The notes beneath the pieces were generated by a model. It searched no databases, had not been told where the DNA came from, and was given only the letters and a program-made list of their open reading frames with translations. Positions 44,256-54,654 of a stretch of 64,000 bases of DNA are shown piece after piece. Each line of letters begins with the position of its first letter. Positions within the stretch are counted from its first letter, which is position 1. Both the position numbers and the translations under genes were made by a program. The stretch lies in assembly GCF_031998825.1 (NCBI RefSeq), contig NZ_DAMACX010000016.1, forward strand, positions 17,329 through 81,328, written 5' to 3'. The DNA is from Pseudescherichia sp031998825 (GTDB lineage Bacteria > Pseudomonadota > Gammaproteobacteria > Enterobacterales > Enterobacteriaceae).

Positions 44256-45341
44256 ATGGCTAGTGTTGATGCAGATTATTGCTACTCGTTTCCGGCTATA
44301 CGTGGCATTCAGGCAGGTCGTCCCTTCTATATTGCCACGTGTCCGATGCGTATCATTCCCAAAATATTCAGCTTTGATGAAAATGACGTACCGCCTGAGC
44401 TACGCGCGCAACGTACCTTAAATAAATCACGTATTCCTGAAATGGTCCGTTATCTTCTGGAAAACCCTAAAGATTATGTGTTTTCAGCTCTGACGGCTTC
44501 TATTGCTGTAGACGTCCAGTTTGATGAGTTTCCGGGTTCCAACAACCTAGGAACATTGTGCGTTCCCATGGATGCGCAAATTTTGATCAATGATGGTCAG
44601 CATCGTCGTAAAGCGATTGAGGACGCTCTGGATGCTCGCCCGGAGCTGGGGCAAGATAACATTCCAGTACTATTTTTTGTCGATGAAGGATTAAAACGCA
44701 GCCAGCAGATGTTTGCCGATCTGAATAAATATGCCATTCGTCCCAGCCCGTCGCTGGCATCGCTGTATGATCATCGTGACGCCAGTTCAAATCTGGCGCG
44801 TTATCTGGCGATGTCCGTAGAGCCATTCGTCGGGATGACTGAGCTGGAAAAATCCGGCATTAGTCAGCGCTCCAATAAATTATTTACGTTAAGCAGCATC
44901 AAACAAGCCACCCGTGCGCTGTTGGGCAAAGATCCCAAAGAAGACAATTTTGAAGAATGCACTAAAGTAGCTATCCGCTACTGGCAGGCTATTTTTCACG
45001 TAATGCCTGATTGGCAGTTAGCGGCGAAAAAAGAGGTCTCTCCTGTTCAGCTACGACAAGACTACGTCCACGCTCACGGTATAGGTTTACAGGCGCTTGG
45101 ACAACTGGGGAATGCCCTGCTGTCAGACTACCCGGAGCAATGGCCGGAAAAAATTGCTGCACTCAAAACTTTTAACTGGCGCAGAAATAACCCAGATCTG
45201 ATTAAACGTGCAATGCAGCATGGTAAGCTAAGTAAAACCAGTACTGCGATCCAGCTCACCTGTAATGCGCTAAAAACCGCACTCTCAATTCCGCTCACTC
45301 CTGAAGAACAGGAGCTTGAAGATCAAATGGTTGCCTTATGA
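44256..45341 (+). CDS. dndB: DndB, regulator of DNA phosphorothioation
   Basis: A 361-residue DGQHR-domain protein, with the motif present as LINDGQHRRKAIEDAL. DndB is the autoregulator of the operon and affects how often sites receive the phosphorothioate; it is not needed for the chemistry. The ATG has GGA seven bases upstream. Its stop overlaps dndC by 4 bp. Two likely DndB operators lie 36-97 bp upstream. Confidence 0.95.
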   Translation: MASVDADYCYSFPAIRGIQAGRPFYIATCPMRIIPKIFSFDENDVPPELRAQRTLNKSRIPEMVRYLLENPKDYVFSALTASIAVDVQFDEFPGSNNLGTLCVPMDAQILINDGQHRRKAIEDALDARPELGQDNIPVLFFVDEGLKRSQQMFADLNKYAIRPSPSLASLYDHRDASSNLARYLAMSVEPFVGMTELEKSGISQRSNKLFTLSSIKQATRALLGKDPKEDNFEECTKVAIRYWQAIFHVMPDWQLAAKKEVSPVQLRQDYVHAHGIGLQALGQLGNALLSDYPEQWPEKIAALKTFNWRRNNPDLIKRAMQHGKLSKTSTAIQLTCNALKTALSIPLTPEEQELEDQMVAL

Positions 45342-46972
45342 GTAAATTAGTTCAGGCCTTCGATCTGGCCGAATACGAAGATTTTATTAATCAGGAGCAA
45401 TTCGCCGGACGCCCTCTTGCCGAATATGTTGCCGAAGTACAAAGAATTTATTGTGCGGACAAGCGTCCGTGGGTAATTGGCTACAGCGGTGGGAAAGATT
45501 CTTCCGCCGTGATCACGCTTGTGTATCTGGCGTTACTCGGTCTGCCCCCAGAAATGCGCAGCAAAGATGTTTTCCTGGTTTCCTCCGACACTCTGGTTGA
45601 AACGCCGGTAGTAGTTGATCTGATTAAGAAAACCATGGTGCAGATCGAAGCAGGTGCAAAGCGCAATGGTCTGCCGATCACTCAACATGCTGTTATGCCA
45701 AAAACCAATGAAACGTTCTGGGTTAACTTGCTGGGGAAAGGCTACCCGGCACCAACCCGGAGTTTTCGCTGGTGTACTGAACGAATGAAGATCAACCCGG
45801 TTAGCGACTTTATCAAAGATAAGGTCAGCCAGTTTGATGAAGTTATTGTTGTCCTCGGCTCACGTAGTAGCGAGAGTGCTTCCCGTGCGCAGGTAATCGC
45901 AAAACATAAAATTGATGGTTCACGCCTGGCCCGGCATACCACGCTGGCAAATGCATTTATCTATACTCCTATCGATACCTGGGATGTAGAAGACGTCTGG
46001 AAGTTACTACGCGGCGCTTTCCGTTACGCCCCTGAAGATATCGATGAATGGGAAAGTCCGTGGGGTGGAAACAACCGCCCTCTGTGGACGCTCTATATGG
46101 ACTCTTCCGCACAGGGAGAGTGTCCACTGGTCATCGATGAAAGTACCCCCTCTTGTGGCAACTCGCGTTTTGGCTGCTGGACCTGTACCGTTGTGACTAA
46201 AGACAAGGCAATGGAAAGCCTGATTCAAAACGGTGAAGAGTGGATGTCTCCGTTGCTGAAATACCGTGATCTGCTGGCATTTACCACCGATCCAGTAAAT
46301 AAAGATACGTTTCGCAACTATAAACGTCGTACTGGCAAGGTCAGTTATCAGTATGCCAAAGATGGCGAAGAAATTAGTGCCGAGCGTAAACATGTTCCTG
46401 GCCCCTACTGGCTTAAGTATCGCCAGCAGTGGCTAAAAGAGCTGCTGGTAATCGAGCGTGATTTAAATGCTCAAGGCCATACGATTACGTTAATTACCCA
46501 ACCGGAGCTGCATGCTATCCGTCAGGAATGGTTGAAAGATCCTAATGAACCAGACTGGTATGACACACTACCGGGTATTTACCGAGAAGTGTATCAGCAG
46601 GATTTAGACTGGGTAGTGGACGATCAGTCGCGCTTTGACGCCAGCGATGCAGATTTGTTGATACAGATAGCTCAGGGATTTGACGTTGCACCCGAGATGG
46701 TCATGAAGCTGATTGAACTGGAAGTGTCAATGGAAGGGCTAAGCCGTCGTCAGGGGATTTTTGACAAACTCGGTACCATTCTAAAACAGGACTGGGGTAG
46801 TCTCGAAGAGATCCAGCAGCAACAAGCAGCACTACAAAAACGTAACGACCGGGATATTCACCAGGAAGAAGTCACCAGGCTGGAAGCTGAACTTCAGGTT
46901 CTACAGCGAAGAATTGTCGATGCCAGTGAATCCTCTGTTTTAGTCGAGGAGGAAAACGAACGTGCTCATTAA
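45338..46972 (+). CDS. dndC: DndC, ATP pyrophosphatase/sulfurtransferase of DNA phosphorothioation
   Basis: A 544-residue PAPS-reductase-like protein. The PP-loop is VIGYSGGKDSSAV near residue 47. The 4Fe-4S cysteines are likely in RWCTERMKINP and in TPSCGNSRFGCWTCTVVT. A C-terminal coiled-coil tail (about residues 490-544) follows. DndC activates the DNA backbone and takes sulfur from a cysteine desulfurase. No dndA is present, so IscS presumably supplies the sulfur, as in other enterics. It overlaps dndB and dndD. Confidence 0.95.
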   Translation: MSKLVQAFDLAEYEDFINQEQFAGRPLAEYVAEVQRIYCADKRPWVIGYSGGKDSSAVITLVYLALLGLPPEMRSKDVFLVSSDTLVETPVVVDLIKKTMVQIEAGAKRNGLPITQHAVMPKTNETFWVNLLGKGYPAPTRSFRWCTERMKINPVSDFIKDKVSQFDEVIVVLGSRSSESASRAQVIAKHKIDGSRLARHTTLANAFIYTPIDTWDVEDVWKLLRGAFRYAPEDIDEWESPWGGNNRPLWTLYMDSSAQGECPLVIDESTPSCGNSRFGCWTCTVVTKDKAMESLIQNGEEWMSPLLKYRDLLAFTTDPVNKDTFRNYKRRTGKVSYQYAKDGEEISAERKHVPGPYWLKYRQQWLKELLVIERDLNAQGHTITLITQPELHAIRQEWLKDPNEPDWYDTLPGIYREVYQQDLDWVVDDQSRFDASDADLLIQIAQGFDVAPEMVMKLIELEVSMEGLSRRQGIFDKLGTILKQDWGSLEEIQQQQAALQKRNDRDIHQEEVTRLEAELQVLQRRIVDASESSVLVEEENERAH

Positions 46973-48962
46973 ACAACTAGTGTTACATAATTTTCGGGTA
47001 TTTAACGGTACTCATACCATTGATCTGGCCCCCAGAAAGCGCCCACACGATTTGAATCCACGACCTATTGTACTGTTTGGTGGTTTAAACGGTGCAGGGA
47101 AAACGTCGATCCTATCAGCGATCCGTCTAGCACTATATGGTCGGCTGGCGTTTGGCCTTGCCACTCAACAACAGGAATATGTCGAGCAACTTAGTTCGTT
47201 AATTCACAACGGTGCGTACGATATTGAACAACCTGAGGAAGCCGCTGTCGAATTGACCTTTACCTATAATAAGGGCGGCCATGAAGCGGAATTTACCGTT
47301 ACGCGAACCTGGAAAAAAGGTAAGAAAGATCGCCTATCTCTGCAACAGGATGGACAGCCACTCAGTGAGCTGGATTACGATCAGTGCCAGGGGTTTCTTA
47401 ATGAATTAATCCCGCATGGCATTGCCGATCTGTTCTTTTTTGATGGCGAGAAAATTGCGGAGCTGGCGGAAGATGAATCCGGCAATATTTTGCGTACCGC
47501 AGTGCGCCGTTTATTAGGTCTGGACCTGATATCCAAACTGCGTAATGACTTAATGATTTTTGTTAAGCGCCAGCAATCCAGCCAGTTGGTGGGTTCTCAA
47601 CAACAGCAGATTGCAGAGCTTGAAAAACAAAGTAAAGAATTGGCCTGCCAGACTGAAGAGATACTGGAAAGAGCCGATTTTGCCAAATCGCGGATTGAGT
47701 TTATTTCTAAAGATATCATCCGTTATGAAGGTTTGCTAAATGCTCAGGGGGGGGCTTTTGCCCAGACAAAAGCGCAGGAAAAGCAGAAAGTTGATGCGTT
47801 ATTGAAAGATAAGGAACGTCTGGAAAAAGCACTGCGTCAGGAATGTGATGGGCCGCTACCTTATGCGCTTGCGCCCACTATTTTGTCTCGTTTACTGCAA
47901 CAAATTACTGATGAAACGCAGATTAAACAGGCAAAAAGCTTTGAAAAAGAGCTGAGCCAGTTTTTAACGCAACTCAGAAATGATATTGCATTTCGTTCTG
48001 AGGGAACTGGCAAAATAGCAGCTGAAGCGATTACCGATAATCTAAAAGAGTATATGGCAACTAAGCCTAAAGGCGATTTGCTGTTTGATATCTCTGAACG
48101 TGAAGCCGGTATGCTCCAACAGTCGATTGAACAAGACAGCAAAAAGGCATGGCAACGCTTCGATCTTTACCGTACCCAGTTATCAGAGACTGAACAGCAG
48201 TTAGAGCAGGCTGCTGCAAATATTGCCCGCGCCCCGGAAGACGACCAGTTAATGGAGCTCTTTGAGAAGCTACGCGAACTGGATAAGCAACGTGAAAAAC
48301 AGCGGCAAAAATATCTTTCATTGCTGGAAGATGCTAAACGAATTAAGCAACAGCAACTGGATTGCGTTCGTCAGGTACAAAAAATGCATGATGTTGCCCG
48401 AAGTCAGCATGGCTTGAGTAGCGCCTTTAAAAACGCTCAAGAAACGATTAATTTACTCGATCGATACAGTGATGTATTAACGCAGGCAAGAGTGAAAACA
48501 CTGTCAGCGAATTTCGAAATAGCCTATCGCAAACTGGCCCGTAAAGAAGATTTACAACTTAGTGCGCACATTAACCCAGAGACGTTTGACGTAGAGCTGA
48601 TTGATGAACAAGGATCCGTCATAAAACGTAAGCTGCTTTCTGCCGGTGAAAAGCAAATTTATGCAATTGCTATTCTTGAGGCTTTAGCAAAAACCTCAGG
48701 CCGTGATTTACCGGTGATTATCGATACGCCATTAGGACGTCTGGATTCTCAGCATCGGGATAAACTGATTAACCACTATTTCCCGTTTGCCAGCCATCAG
48801 GTAGTGCTGCTATCTACTGATACGGAAGTGGATGAGCGTTATTTTGTTGATCAATTGCGTGATGATATCTCTCATGCTTATGAGATTGTGTTTAATGCAA
48901 ATACCAAATCGTCTGCACTGAAACCTGGCTATTTCTGGGAATTAACTAAGGAGGCGATCTGA
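46962..48962 (+). CDS. dndD: DndD, SMC-like ATPase of DNA phosphorothioation
   Basis: A 666-residue ABC/SMC-type ATPase. Walker A is FGGLNGAGKTSILSA. LFFFDGEKI lies near residue 163. Two coiled-coil arms (about 200-300 and 370-500) flank the middle. The signature LLSAGEKQIYAIAIL and Walker B PVIIDTPLGRLDSQH are near the end. It starts with GTG at 46962, preceded by GAGGAGG, overlapping dndC by 11 bp. DndD is thought to nick or open DNA for sulfur insertion. Confidence 0.95.
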   Translation: MLIKQLVLHNFRVFNGTHTIDLAPRKRPHDLNPRPIVLFGGLNGAGKTSILSAIRLALYGRLAFGLATQQQEYVEQLSSLIHNGAYDIEQPEEAAVELTFTYNKGGHEAEFTVTRTWKKGKKDRLSLQQDGQPLSELDYDQCQGFLNELIPHGIADLFFFDGEKIAELAEDESGNILRTAVRRLLGLDLISKLRNDLMIFVKRQQSSQLVGSQQQQIAELEKQSKELACQTEEILERADFAKSRIEFISKDIIRYEGLLNAQGGAFAQTKAQEKQKVDALLKDKERLEKALRQECDGPLPYALAPTILSRLLQQITDETQIKQAKSFEKELSQFLTQLRNDIAFRSEGTGKIAAEAITDNLKEYMATKPKGDLLFDISEREAGMLQQSIEQDSKKAWQRFDLYRTQLSETEQQLEQAAANIARAPEDDQLMELFEKLRELDKQREKQRQKYLSLLEDAKRIKQQQLDCVRQVQKMHDVARSQHGLSSAFKNAQETINLLDRYSDVLTQARVKTLSANFEIAYRKLARKEDLQLSAHINPETFDVELIDEQGSVIKRKLLSAGEKQIYAIAILEALAKTSGRDLPVIIDTPLGRLDSQHRDKLINHYFPFASHQVVLLSTDTEVDERYFVDQLRDDISHAYEIVFNANTKSSALKPGYFWELTKEAI

Positions 48963-49321
48963 TGCTCCCGAATCGAATGGTGCTTAGTCGTCAGACTGAA
49001 GAGCAGCTTAAAAAATTGAAAGGATATACAGGGATTACGCCCAATATCGCTGCTCGACTGGCATTTTTCCGTTCGGTAGAGAGCGAGTTCCGTTATTCGC
49101 TTGAGCGGGATACCAAGAAGCTGGATGGCTCGCTGGTACTGGATAAAATTACGTGGCTGGGGGAGACATTACAGACTACAGAATTGGTGTTGAAGATGCT
49201 TTATCCACAGATGACGCAGAAGGATATGATTAAAGCCTGGGCAGCACATGTTGAGGATGGGATTACGGGGTTAAGAAACTATCGCTCGGTAAAAGATTTT
49301 GTATATGGAGTATACAAATAA
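48962..49321 (+). CDS. dndE: DndE, DNA-binding subunit of the phosphorothioation complex
   Basis: A 119-residue, basic, helical protein starting MLPNRMVLSRQTEEQLKKLKGYTGITPNIAARLAF, the typical DndE start. It forms tetramers that bind nicked DNA in this family. The ATG overlaps the dndD stop (TGATG). It is the last gene of dndBCDE and is convergent with dptH. Confidence 0.94.
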   Translation: MLPNRMVLSRQTEEQLKKLKGYTGITPNIAARLAFFRSVESEFRYSLERDTKKLDGSLVLDKITWLGETLQTTELVLKMLYPQMTQKDMIKAWAAHVEDGITGLRNYRSVKDFVYGVYK

Positions 49322-49605
49322 TGGAAAATAATAAGTCGATATTCACCCCATCTTTGCTAACAAAGCATGAAAATGGCACACTAACAACGGTAATCTGTAT
49401 TAGTCGCGACTTGATCTGACATATGGTAATCCCCCCGAAAAATCGATGCAGGCATAAGTAGAATTTTCTCCTAACCTGAATGCAGGGGGGATTACCAGTG
49501 CATATAACAACATCAAAGGATTATGAGGGGCCCTTTAGTCCCCTCGCCGCCAGCACGAAATTAACTAAATTTTTCAGAAAGCTAAGATCCATAGACCTAC
49601 CAGGC
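49322..49605. other. Gap between dndE and dptH
   Basis: 284 bp between two convergent operons. It contains the 13-bp inverted repeat described separately and no supported gene. Confidence 0.5.
49424..49497. repeat. 13-bp perfect inverted repeat (MITE-like or terminator)
   Basis: TGGTAATCCCCCC (49424-49436) pairs with GGGGGGATTACCA (49485-49497), enclosing 48 bp. Ends of this kind are seen in insertion sequences and their non-coding relatives. There is no T-run, so a simple terminator is less likely. No flanking duplication was recognised. Confidence 0.6.
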
Positions 49606-52600
49606 TCAACCCTTAGAATTGTTCAGGCGGGATAACATGGAGGAAACCTTCACTTTCTTAACACTCATCTTCAACTGACAGTTATCCAAATGGTAGCCAA
49701 CTGATAAACACTGTCCTTTGGATAGGTCTCCTAGTTGCTTTTCCCACTCAGCCTGCTTTGTACCTGGCATGCTCAGTTCAAGAATTTTCGCGTACGTCTT
49801 TGTCTCTGTTTTTGCTGGTGCAAAAATCAGCTTGTGACACGCCTGGAATAAACGATCTTGCTCATCTTTACGCAGCATACTTAGCGTTTGAGTCGCCAGA
49901 ATTAGGGATACCCCAAACTTGCGTCCTTCCGTTAACATTTTGCCCAATGGGCTCTCCAGGCGATGATCGAGGTTCTGCACTTCATCCAATACAATAGGAA
50001 TCGGTTTTTCCTTACTACCGTAACTACATGCGTAGGAGTATAGATCCCAAAGTAAAAACTCAGTACAAAGCATTGAAATATCGTGGTTAAGCGACGCAAG
50101 TTGCATAATTGTTGAGCGGTGATGTTCACTCTCAAACACATCATTCCAACTTTTATCACTGTCAGATGAAAACAAGTTAGACTTAACAAGAGGAGCCAGC
50201 TTGCTTGCAAGTGCTGGTCCTGCAGTTTCTTCCTCGTTTAGGTCATCCAACATATTCTGTAAGCTATAAGCACTACCATATCGTTGGACACCAGATTCAA
50301 TCACTTCATTGAGCACTGCGATCTGGCGCTCGCCAATTGTCGAATATACCTTGTTAAAAACAGAGGCTACCCTTCCAGCCACCATATGAGGCTTCTCTTC
50401 GAGAAAAATCCCGCCAAAATCTTGCTTTTGAGCTCTAAATGGCGACATACCGAATGGCTCATTACAAAGAATATTGGATTTAGGATTTGTTCGTTCAATA
50501 AACTCCGGCTCAAGGTGATTCGGCAAGAATCCGTTTGTATAATCAATCACCAGCGACCGAATTTGAGCATCGGCCAAGCTCATCAACAAACCTTGTATAC
50601 AGTAGGTCTTACCCTGCCCTGAGCTACCAAAAATGATCAGGTGACGGTTTGCTAAATCCTTGTGCCCGTACTCCCAGAAAACTTTTTCGCCGGTAAGCGT
50701 ATTCTGACCAATTTCAACTCGGCATTCACTCGCATAATCTGGGGTTGGCTCTGCAGCTAACTTTGACGGCTCCTCTGTTTGGAGGTTCGGTTTTAAATCC
50801 TCTGGCTTATCGACCACAACGTCTAATGGAACGAGCGACTCTCTTTTTTTCAAAGCTGTCTGCCCCACCAACATATACTCCGCCGGCACATGGCAGATCT
50901 GTGCGATGTCCTTTTCGTTCATTAATACTTGAAGCGGGTGTTGCACCAGTGAAGGCAGCAAAGACATAGGAAGGTCAACCTTCAACACGCCATCCTGCAT
51001 GTTATAGCCAGGTTCGAAACAGCTTCCGCTTTCAAGGTGGCTAACCACTAGACCTGCTGGATAGTTCTCAAGCTCCGCAATCGCGTAGTTACCGCGTAGC
51101 CACTCTTCTTTCTCTGCCAGCAGGGCTTCGAAATAGTCATTGCTGAATACGTTGTACAGACGGTATTTGTCGATTTGCATCAACACTTGGCGGATAAACA
51201 AGCCTCGGTATAGCTTCGACGCCAGTGTCTCGTCGCTCAAAAGCTCTGTTAGATAGCGGCGAAGCTCATTCGCTTGCTGTACTGCTTTTTTGTAGTCTGG
51301 CGTGGAGCCTGCTTTCACTTCGACAGGAAGCAAATAAAGGTTACCCTCTTTAAAGCCCACCAGCAGTATATCATCTGAAATCGCGCCTTTTTTATATCTC
51401 TGCACATTGCGTGAGAAGTCACTGTCGGTCATTTTCAGGCCGATGTTACCCGACACGCGGATCATTTCACCAACTGAGAGCGGAACCCAAGTGATATCAG
51501 ATTGGTGCACCAGACACGTCGCAAATTTATAGGCGCCGATAATGCCAGTTCGCTCTTTGCGAATGGTGTCGTTGCAAGTCAACATCTTCAGTAGCCAATC
51601 ACCATTGAAGGCATTGAACTCGTTAATCTGCTTGCCGCCACTTTGTGCAACCACCCTTTCGAACAAACCACGCTGTGCCGTCACGGTTATCGCATCGTAG
51701 CTGGCTGAGCTGGTGTACTGATCAGAATAATGAATAAGCACTATACATTGATTGGCGTGGAAGAAGTCTAGCGTCACTTTCGGGTCGATGATGGTGGTCC
51801 AAATTGAGCTGTCATAAGAGCGCGCTAGCAGAGATTTAAAGTCTTCACTGACCGCAAGAGCAGGAGCATTGGCCCCCGTGTATTGTGTGCTGGGCTTAAA
51901 TGCTGGTTCTATTAACGAGCCAACATACTTCGCTATTTCCAAGTGTGGTTGGTTACTATATTGAACGTTTTGCAAACCAAATGCAGTGAAGTATGAGCCT
52001 TCATCACTTTTAGAAGCGTCGCCCGTCAGCAGACCATCACACGCAATACCACTAGGCATGTCGTCAACGCTCAAGGTCGTTAACTTCACGTTGTCGTTGT
52101 TTCTGAAAAAAGACAGGTGCGAGTAGGCTTGCCCTTCGCGTTCACTTTGAGCATTGGTAAACTTGCTGTAAGTTAGCCGGGTTCGCAGAATATCGATAAT
52201 GGTGTCGGCATTTTCTCGCACTTTCTCTCGGTCCAATTCCAACCAAGACTTTAATTCTTCGTAATTGAACGTTTCTGCAAACTGGTCAAATGCATTGAAA
52301 ACCAGCTCATCATCGTAGAGGTTGACATGAATTGATGCCGCTTTATCGAGGTTATCTTTTACATAGTCAACCAAACCGAGGAATAACTCTTCTGCACGAT
52401 CTTGATTCACGGCATTCACCAACACACTCTTCTCTGAGCCGGTAAACAAGTGGCGAAACGCTTTTTGGAACTCGTTGATCTTTTCTTTAACCAGCTTGCG
52501 AACGAACTTCAGACAACTTTTCTGGTGAGGGACACTTTTAACCCAAAACCCGTTTTCTGTTACTTGCTGGTTGTAGGCAAACCCATGCTTGGGATGATAG

Positions 52601-54654
52601 ACATACGGAAGCAGTCCACTTGGCCCCAAGCGATTGAACGTGACAGTTGGCAAGTCAGCAAAGCTGTCATCTTTTTGCATTTCATTACAAAGATTTAAGT
52701 AGTAAGCCAACACCATTGGGTGGAATGGCGAGTAATATTCTTCACCATTCTCGCGAACCAAACCGATTTGCATCACAAGCTTTTGCTCTTTGGTAAGCAT
52801 GCCACCAGTTGGGATCGCGTTGAAATAATCAAGGAATGCATCCACGGTCGCTTTCACGAGTGCCGTAAATATAGGCCCCCACGAAACCAACGAAATAGTT
52901 GTTCGTCGGCTCGCTAGATAGTCAAACAGTGCTTGGTATGCTGAGTGAAGACCGTCATCAATAGACTTTAACTGTTCCAACGCCATGCTGTTGGATTCCG
53001 CTAGGTAGACTTGCTTTTGCTGAACGAAACACTCTTCCCAACGAAGTAGGCTAATGCGCGGCTCCATGACGCGAAATTCACTATGATCGATCGCGACAAC
53101 GTCTTTACTCGGATAAAGCTCGCCAAACACGTGATCGTCAAACAATTTGTGGAAGCGAGATTGGTTAAGCAGCAATGGGAAGGACAGGCTGCTTTCTACC
53201 TGTTCACCCTCAATATAAAATGTCAGGGAATTATCACCTGATTTCACCACAAAGCTGATTTCTTCTGACTCGTTGGCCAAAGATTCAAAATCGACAACAC
53301 CAAATTCTGCGCGGTCAACCACTTCACCGACATCATCTAGGCTTCGGTTTGCAGTTAGCGCCGGGTTAATAACCAAGCTGTTGTCTACCGTTTTCAAGGT
53401 AAGGCGTTTTTTTGAAGGCTCAACGGCGAAAATGTTTTTGAATGCCTCGAGGTGAAACTCGCCTTTTCTGACAACCAAGCAACGGAAGTTATGGTGTTCA
53501 GAGGTATTGTCACGCTTCAATGCTAGCGTGAAAAACAAAGGCTCATTGGCATAACTAGCTGCTAGAGTAGCGTTTGCCCCTTTACTAGTTAGGCGCGTGC
53601 TGATGACTTCGTGTTTGCCAAGTGCATTCGCTGGCGAGACTTTAAACTGCTCTTTTCTTAAATCGCTGATGCCAGAAAAGCTCAGTTTAAGTTCAAACTC
53701 ACTTTGCCCTTCTTCCAGTGCAATAATCAAGTGACGGTCACGCAATCCTGCTTTAGTTTCTTTTGGGTAACGACCAATCACTTGCGCATTATTGGTCTCG
53801 TCTTCACCTTCATGCTTAAGGTTCTGAATCTTATTCCTTTTGATCTCTTCTCGATAAGTTTCAAACTCCACATCTTTCCAACCATCGTCAGAAAAATGTT
53901 CTTTGATAAACCTACTACTAAAGCCTTTCAGCCTTTCTTCAAGTTGCTGACCAAAATGCTCTACTTCAAACGACAACTCTTGGTAAAGCGTACGGTTTTC
54001 TTCTAGGCGCTGTTTGATCTGTTTTTTATTGCCCGATAACTCAGCAACAAAAGGATCCTCAAACATGCCTAGCTCGCTGAAACACAGCTCGCCATCCTCA
54101 ACTGCCTTGTATAAAGACTCGAAACCGAACATGGTCGCACCATCTTCCAAAATCGCGTCAAATTGGTCGTCCAAAAGGCAAAGCGAAACGTCTCGAGATT
54201 TGTCAGATTGCTCAATAAAGCCACTAAGAGCGAATTTGATTTTCCCTGGACTCCACACCTGGCCAGACTGGCCAAGATCTTCCGCCGAGTTGATGAGAGT
54301 ATCTAGGCGACTATTGTGAATCACCACCAGTGCACAGCCCTTCAACGGACCTTCCTGGCTTGCTATTTCGTCACGCAAATTAGAGATGTAGTTTTCGGTA
54401 AAGCCCGTTTCACACGCATCTTCGCTATGAAGCACTGGCACCACTTTGCAGTCTTCTAGGTCTAAATAGCTCAGCGCTACACCATTGCGAGCTTCGCTCT
54501 CTCCTCCTTTTCGCGCTAAGAGCGCATCGAAAAGTCGCTGACTATTAGCATGGTCAGGAGAGTTAAACTGGTAGCGATAGCCTGCGCGGATGTTTCCTTT
54601 CGCGTGCAGTAAAAACTGCTCAACCAGAAACGATTCAAATTGTTTTGCGCACAT
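49606..54654 (-). CDS. dptH: DptH, helicase-like ATPase of phosphorothioation-dependent restriction
   Basis: A protein of about 1682 residues. The N-terminal two thirds are poorly characterised. A nuclease-like stretch GFKEGNLYLLPVEVKAG lies near residue 1100. The C-terminal HerA/FtsK-like ATPase has Walker A IIFGSSGQGKTYCIQ and Walker B IPIVLDEVQNLD. The start is uncertain: GTG at 54675, ATG at 54663, or ATG at 54654 with GGAG upstream, which I chose. It overlaps the dptG end. DptFGH cut or block DNA lacking the dnd mark. Confidence 0.92.
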   Translation of the reverse strand: MCAKQFESFLVEQFLLHAKGNIRAGYRYQFNSPDHANSQRLFDALLARKGGESEARNGVALSYLDLEDCKVVPVLHSEDACETGFTENYISNLRDEIASQEGPLKGCALVVIHNSRLDTLINSAEDLGQSGQVWSPGKIKFALSGFIEQSDKSRDVSLCLLDDQFDAILEDGATMFGFESLYKAVEDGELCFSELGMFEDPFVAELSGNKKQIKQRLEENRTLYQELSFEVEHFGQQLEERLKGFSSRFIKEHFSDDGWKDVEFETYREEIKRNKIQNLKHEGEDETNNAQVIGRYPKETKAGLRDRHLIIALEEGQSEFELKLSFSGISDLRKEQFKVSPANALGKHEVISTRLTSKGANATLAASYANEPLFFTLALKRDNTSEHHNFRCLVVRKGEFHLEAFKNIFAVEPSKKRLTLKTVDNSLVINPALTANRSLDDVGEVVDRAEFGVVDFESLANESEEISFVVKSGDNSLTFYIEGEQVESSLSFPLLLNQSRFHKLFDDHVFGELYPSKDVVAIDHSEFRVMEPRISLLRWEECFVQQKQVYLAESNSMALEQLKSIDDGLHSAYQALFDYLASRRTTISLVSWGPIFTALVKATVDAFLDYFNAIPTGGMLTKEQKLVMQIGLVRENGEEYYSPFHPMVLAYYLNLCNEMQKDDSFADLPTVTFNRLGPSGLLPYVYHPKHGFAYNQQVTENGFWVKSVPHQKSCLKFVRKLVKEKINEFQKAFRHLFTGSEKSVLVNAVNQDRAEELFLGLVDYVKDNLDKAASIHVNLYDDELVFNAFDQFAETFNYEELKSWLELDREKVRENADTIIDILRTRLTYSKFTNAQSEREGQAYSHLSFFRNNDNVKLTTLSVDDMPSGIACDGLLTGDASKSDEGSYFTAFGLQNVQYSNQPHLEIAKYVGSLIEPAFKPSTQYTGANAPALAVSEDFKSLLARSYDSSIWTTIIDPKVTLDFFHANQCIVLIHYSDQYTSSASYDAITVTAQRGLFERVVAQSGGKQINEFNAFNGDWLLKMLTCNDTIRKERTGIIGAYKFATCLVHQSDITWVPLSVGEMIRVSGNIGLKMTDSDFSRNVQRYKKGAISDDILLVGFKEGNLYLLPVEVKAGSTPDYKKAVQQANELRRYLTELLSDETLASKLYRGLFIRQVLMQIDKYRLYNVFSNDYFEALLAEKEEWLRGNYAIAELENYPAGLVVSHLESGSCFEPGYNMQDGVLKVDLPMSLLPSLVQHPLQVLMNEKDIAQICHVPAEYMLVGQTALKKRESLVPLDVVVDKPEDLKPNLQTEEPSKLAAEPTPDYASECRVEIGQNTLTGEKVFWEYGHKDLANRHLIIFGSSGQGKTYCIQGLLMSLADAQIRSLVIDYTNGFLPNHLEPEFIERTNPKSNILCNEPFGMSPFRAQKQDFGGIFLEEKPHMVAGRVASVFNKVYSTIGERQIAVLNEVIESGVQRYGSAYSLQNMLDDLNEEETAGPALASKLAPLVKSNLFSSDSDKSWNDVFESEHHRSTIMQLASLNHDISMLCTEFLLWDLYSYACSYGSKEKPIPIVLDEVQNLDHRLESPLGKMLTEGRKFGVSLILATQTLSMLRKDEQDRLFQACHKLIFAPAKTETKTYAKILELSMPGTKQAEWEKQLGDLSKGQCLSVGYHLDNCQLKMSVKKVKVSSMLSRLNNSKG

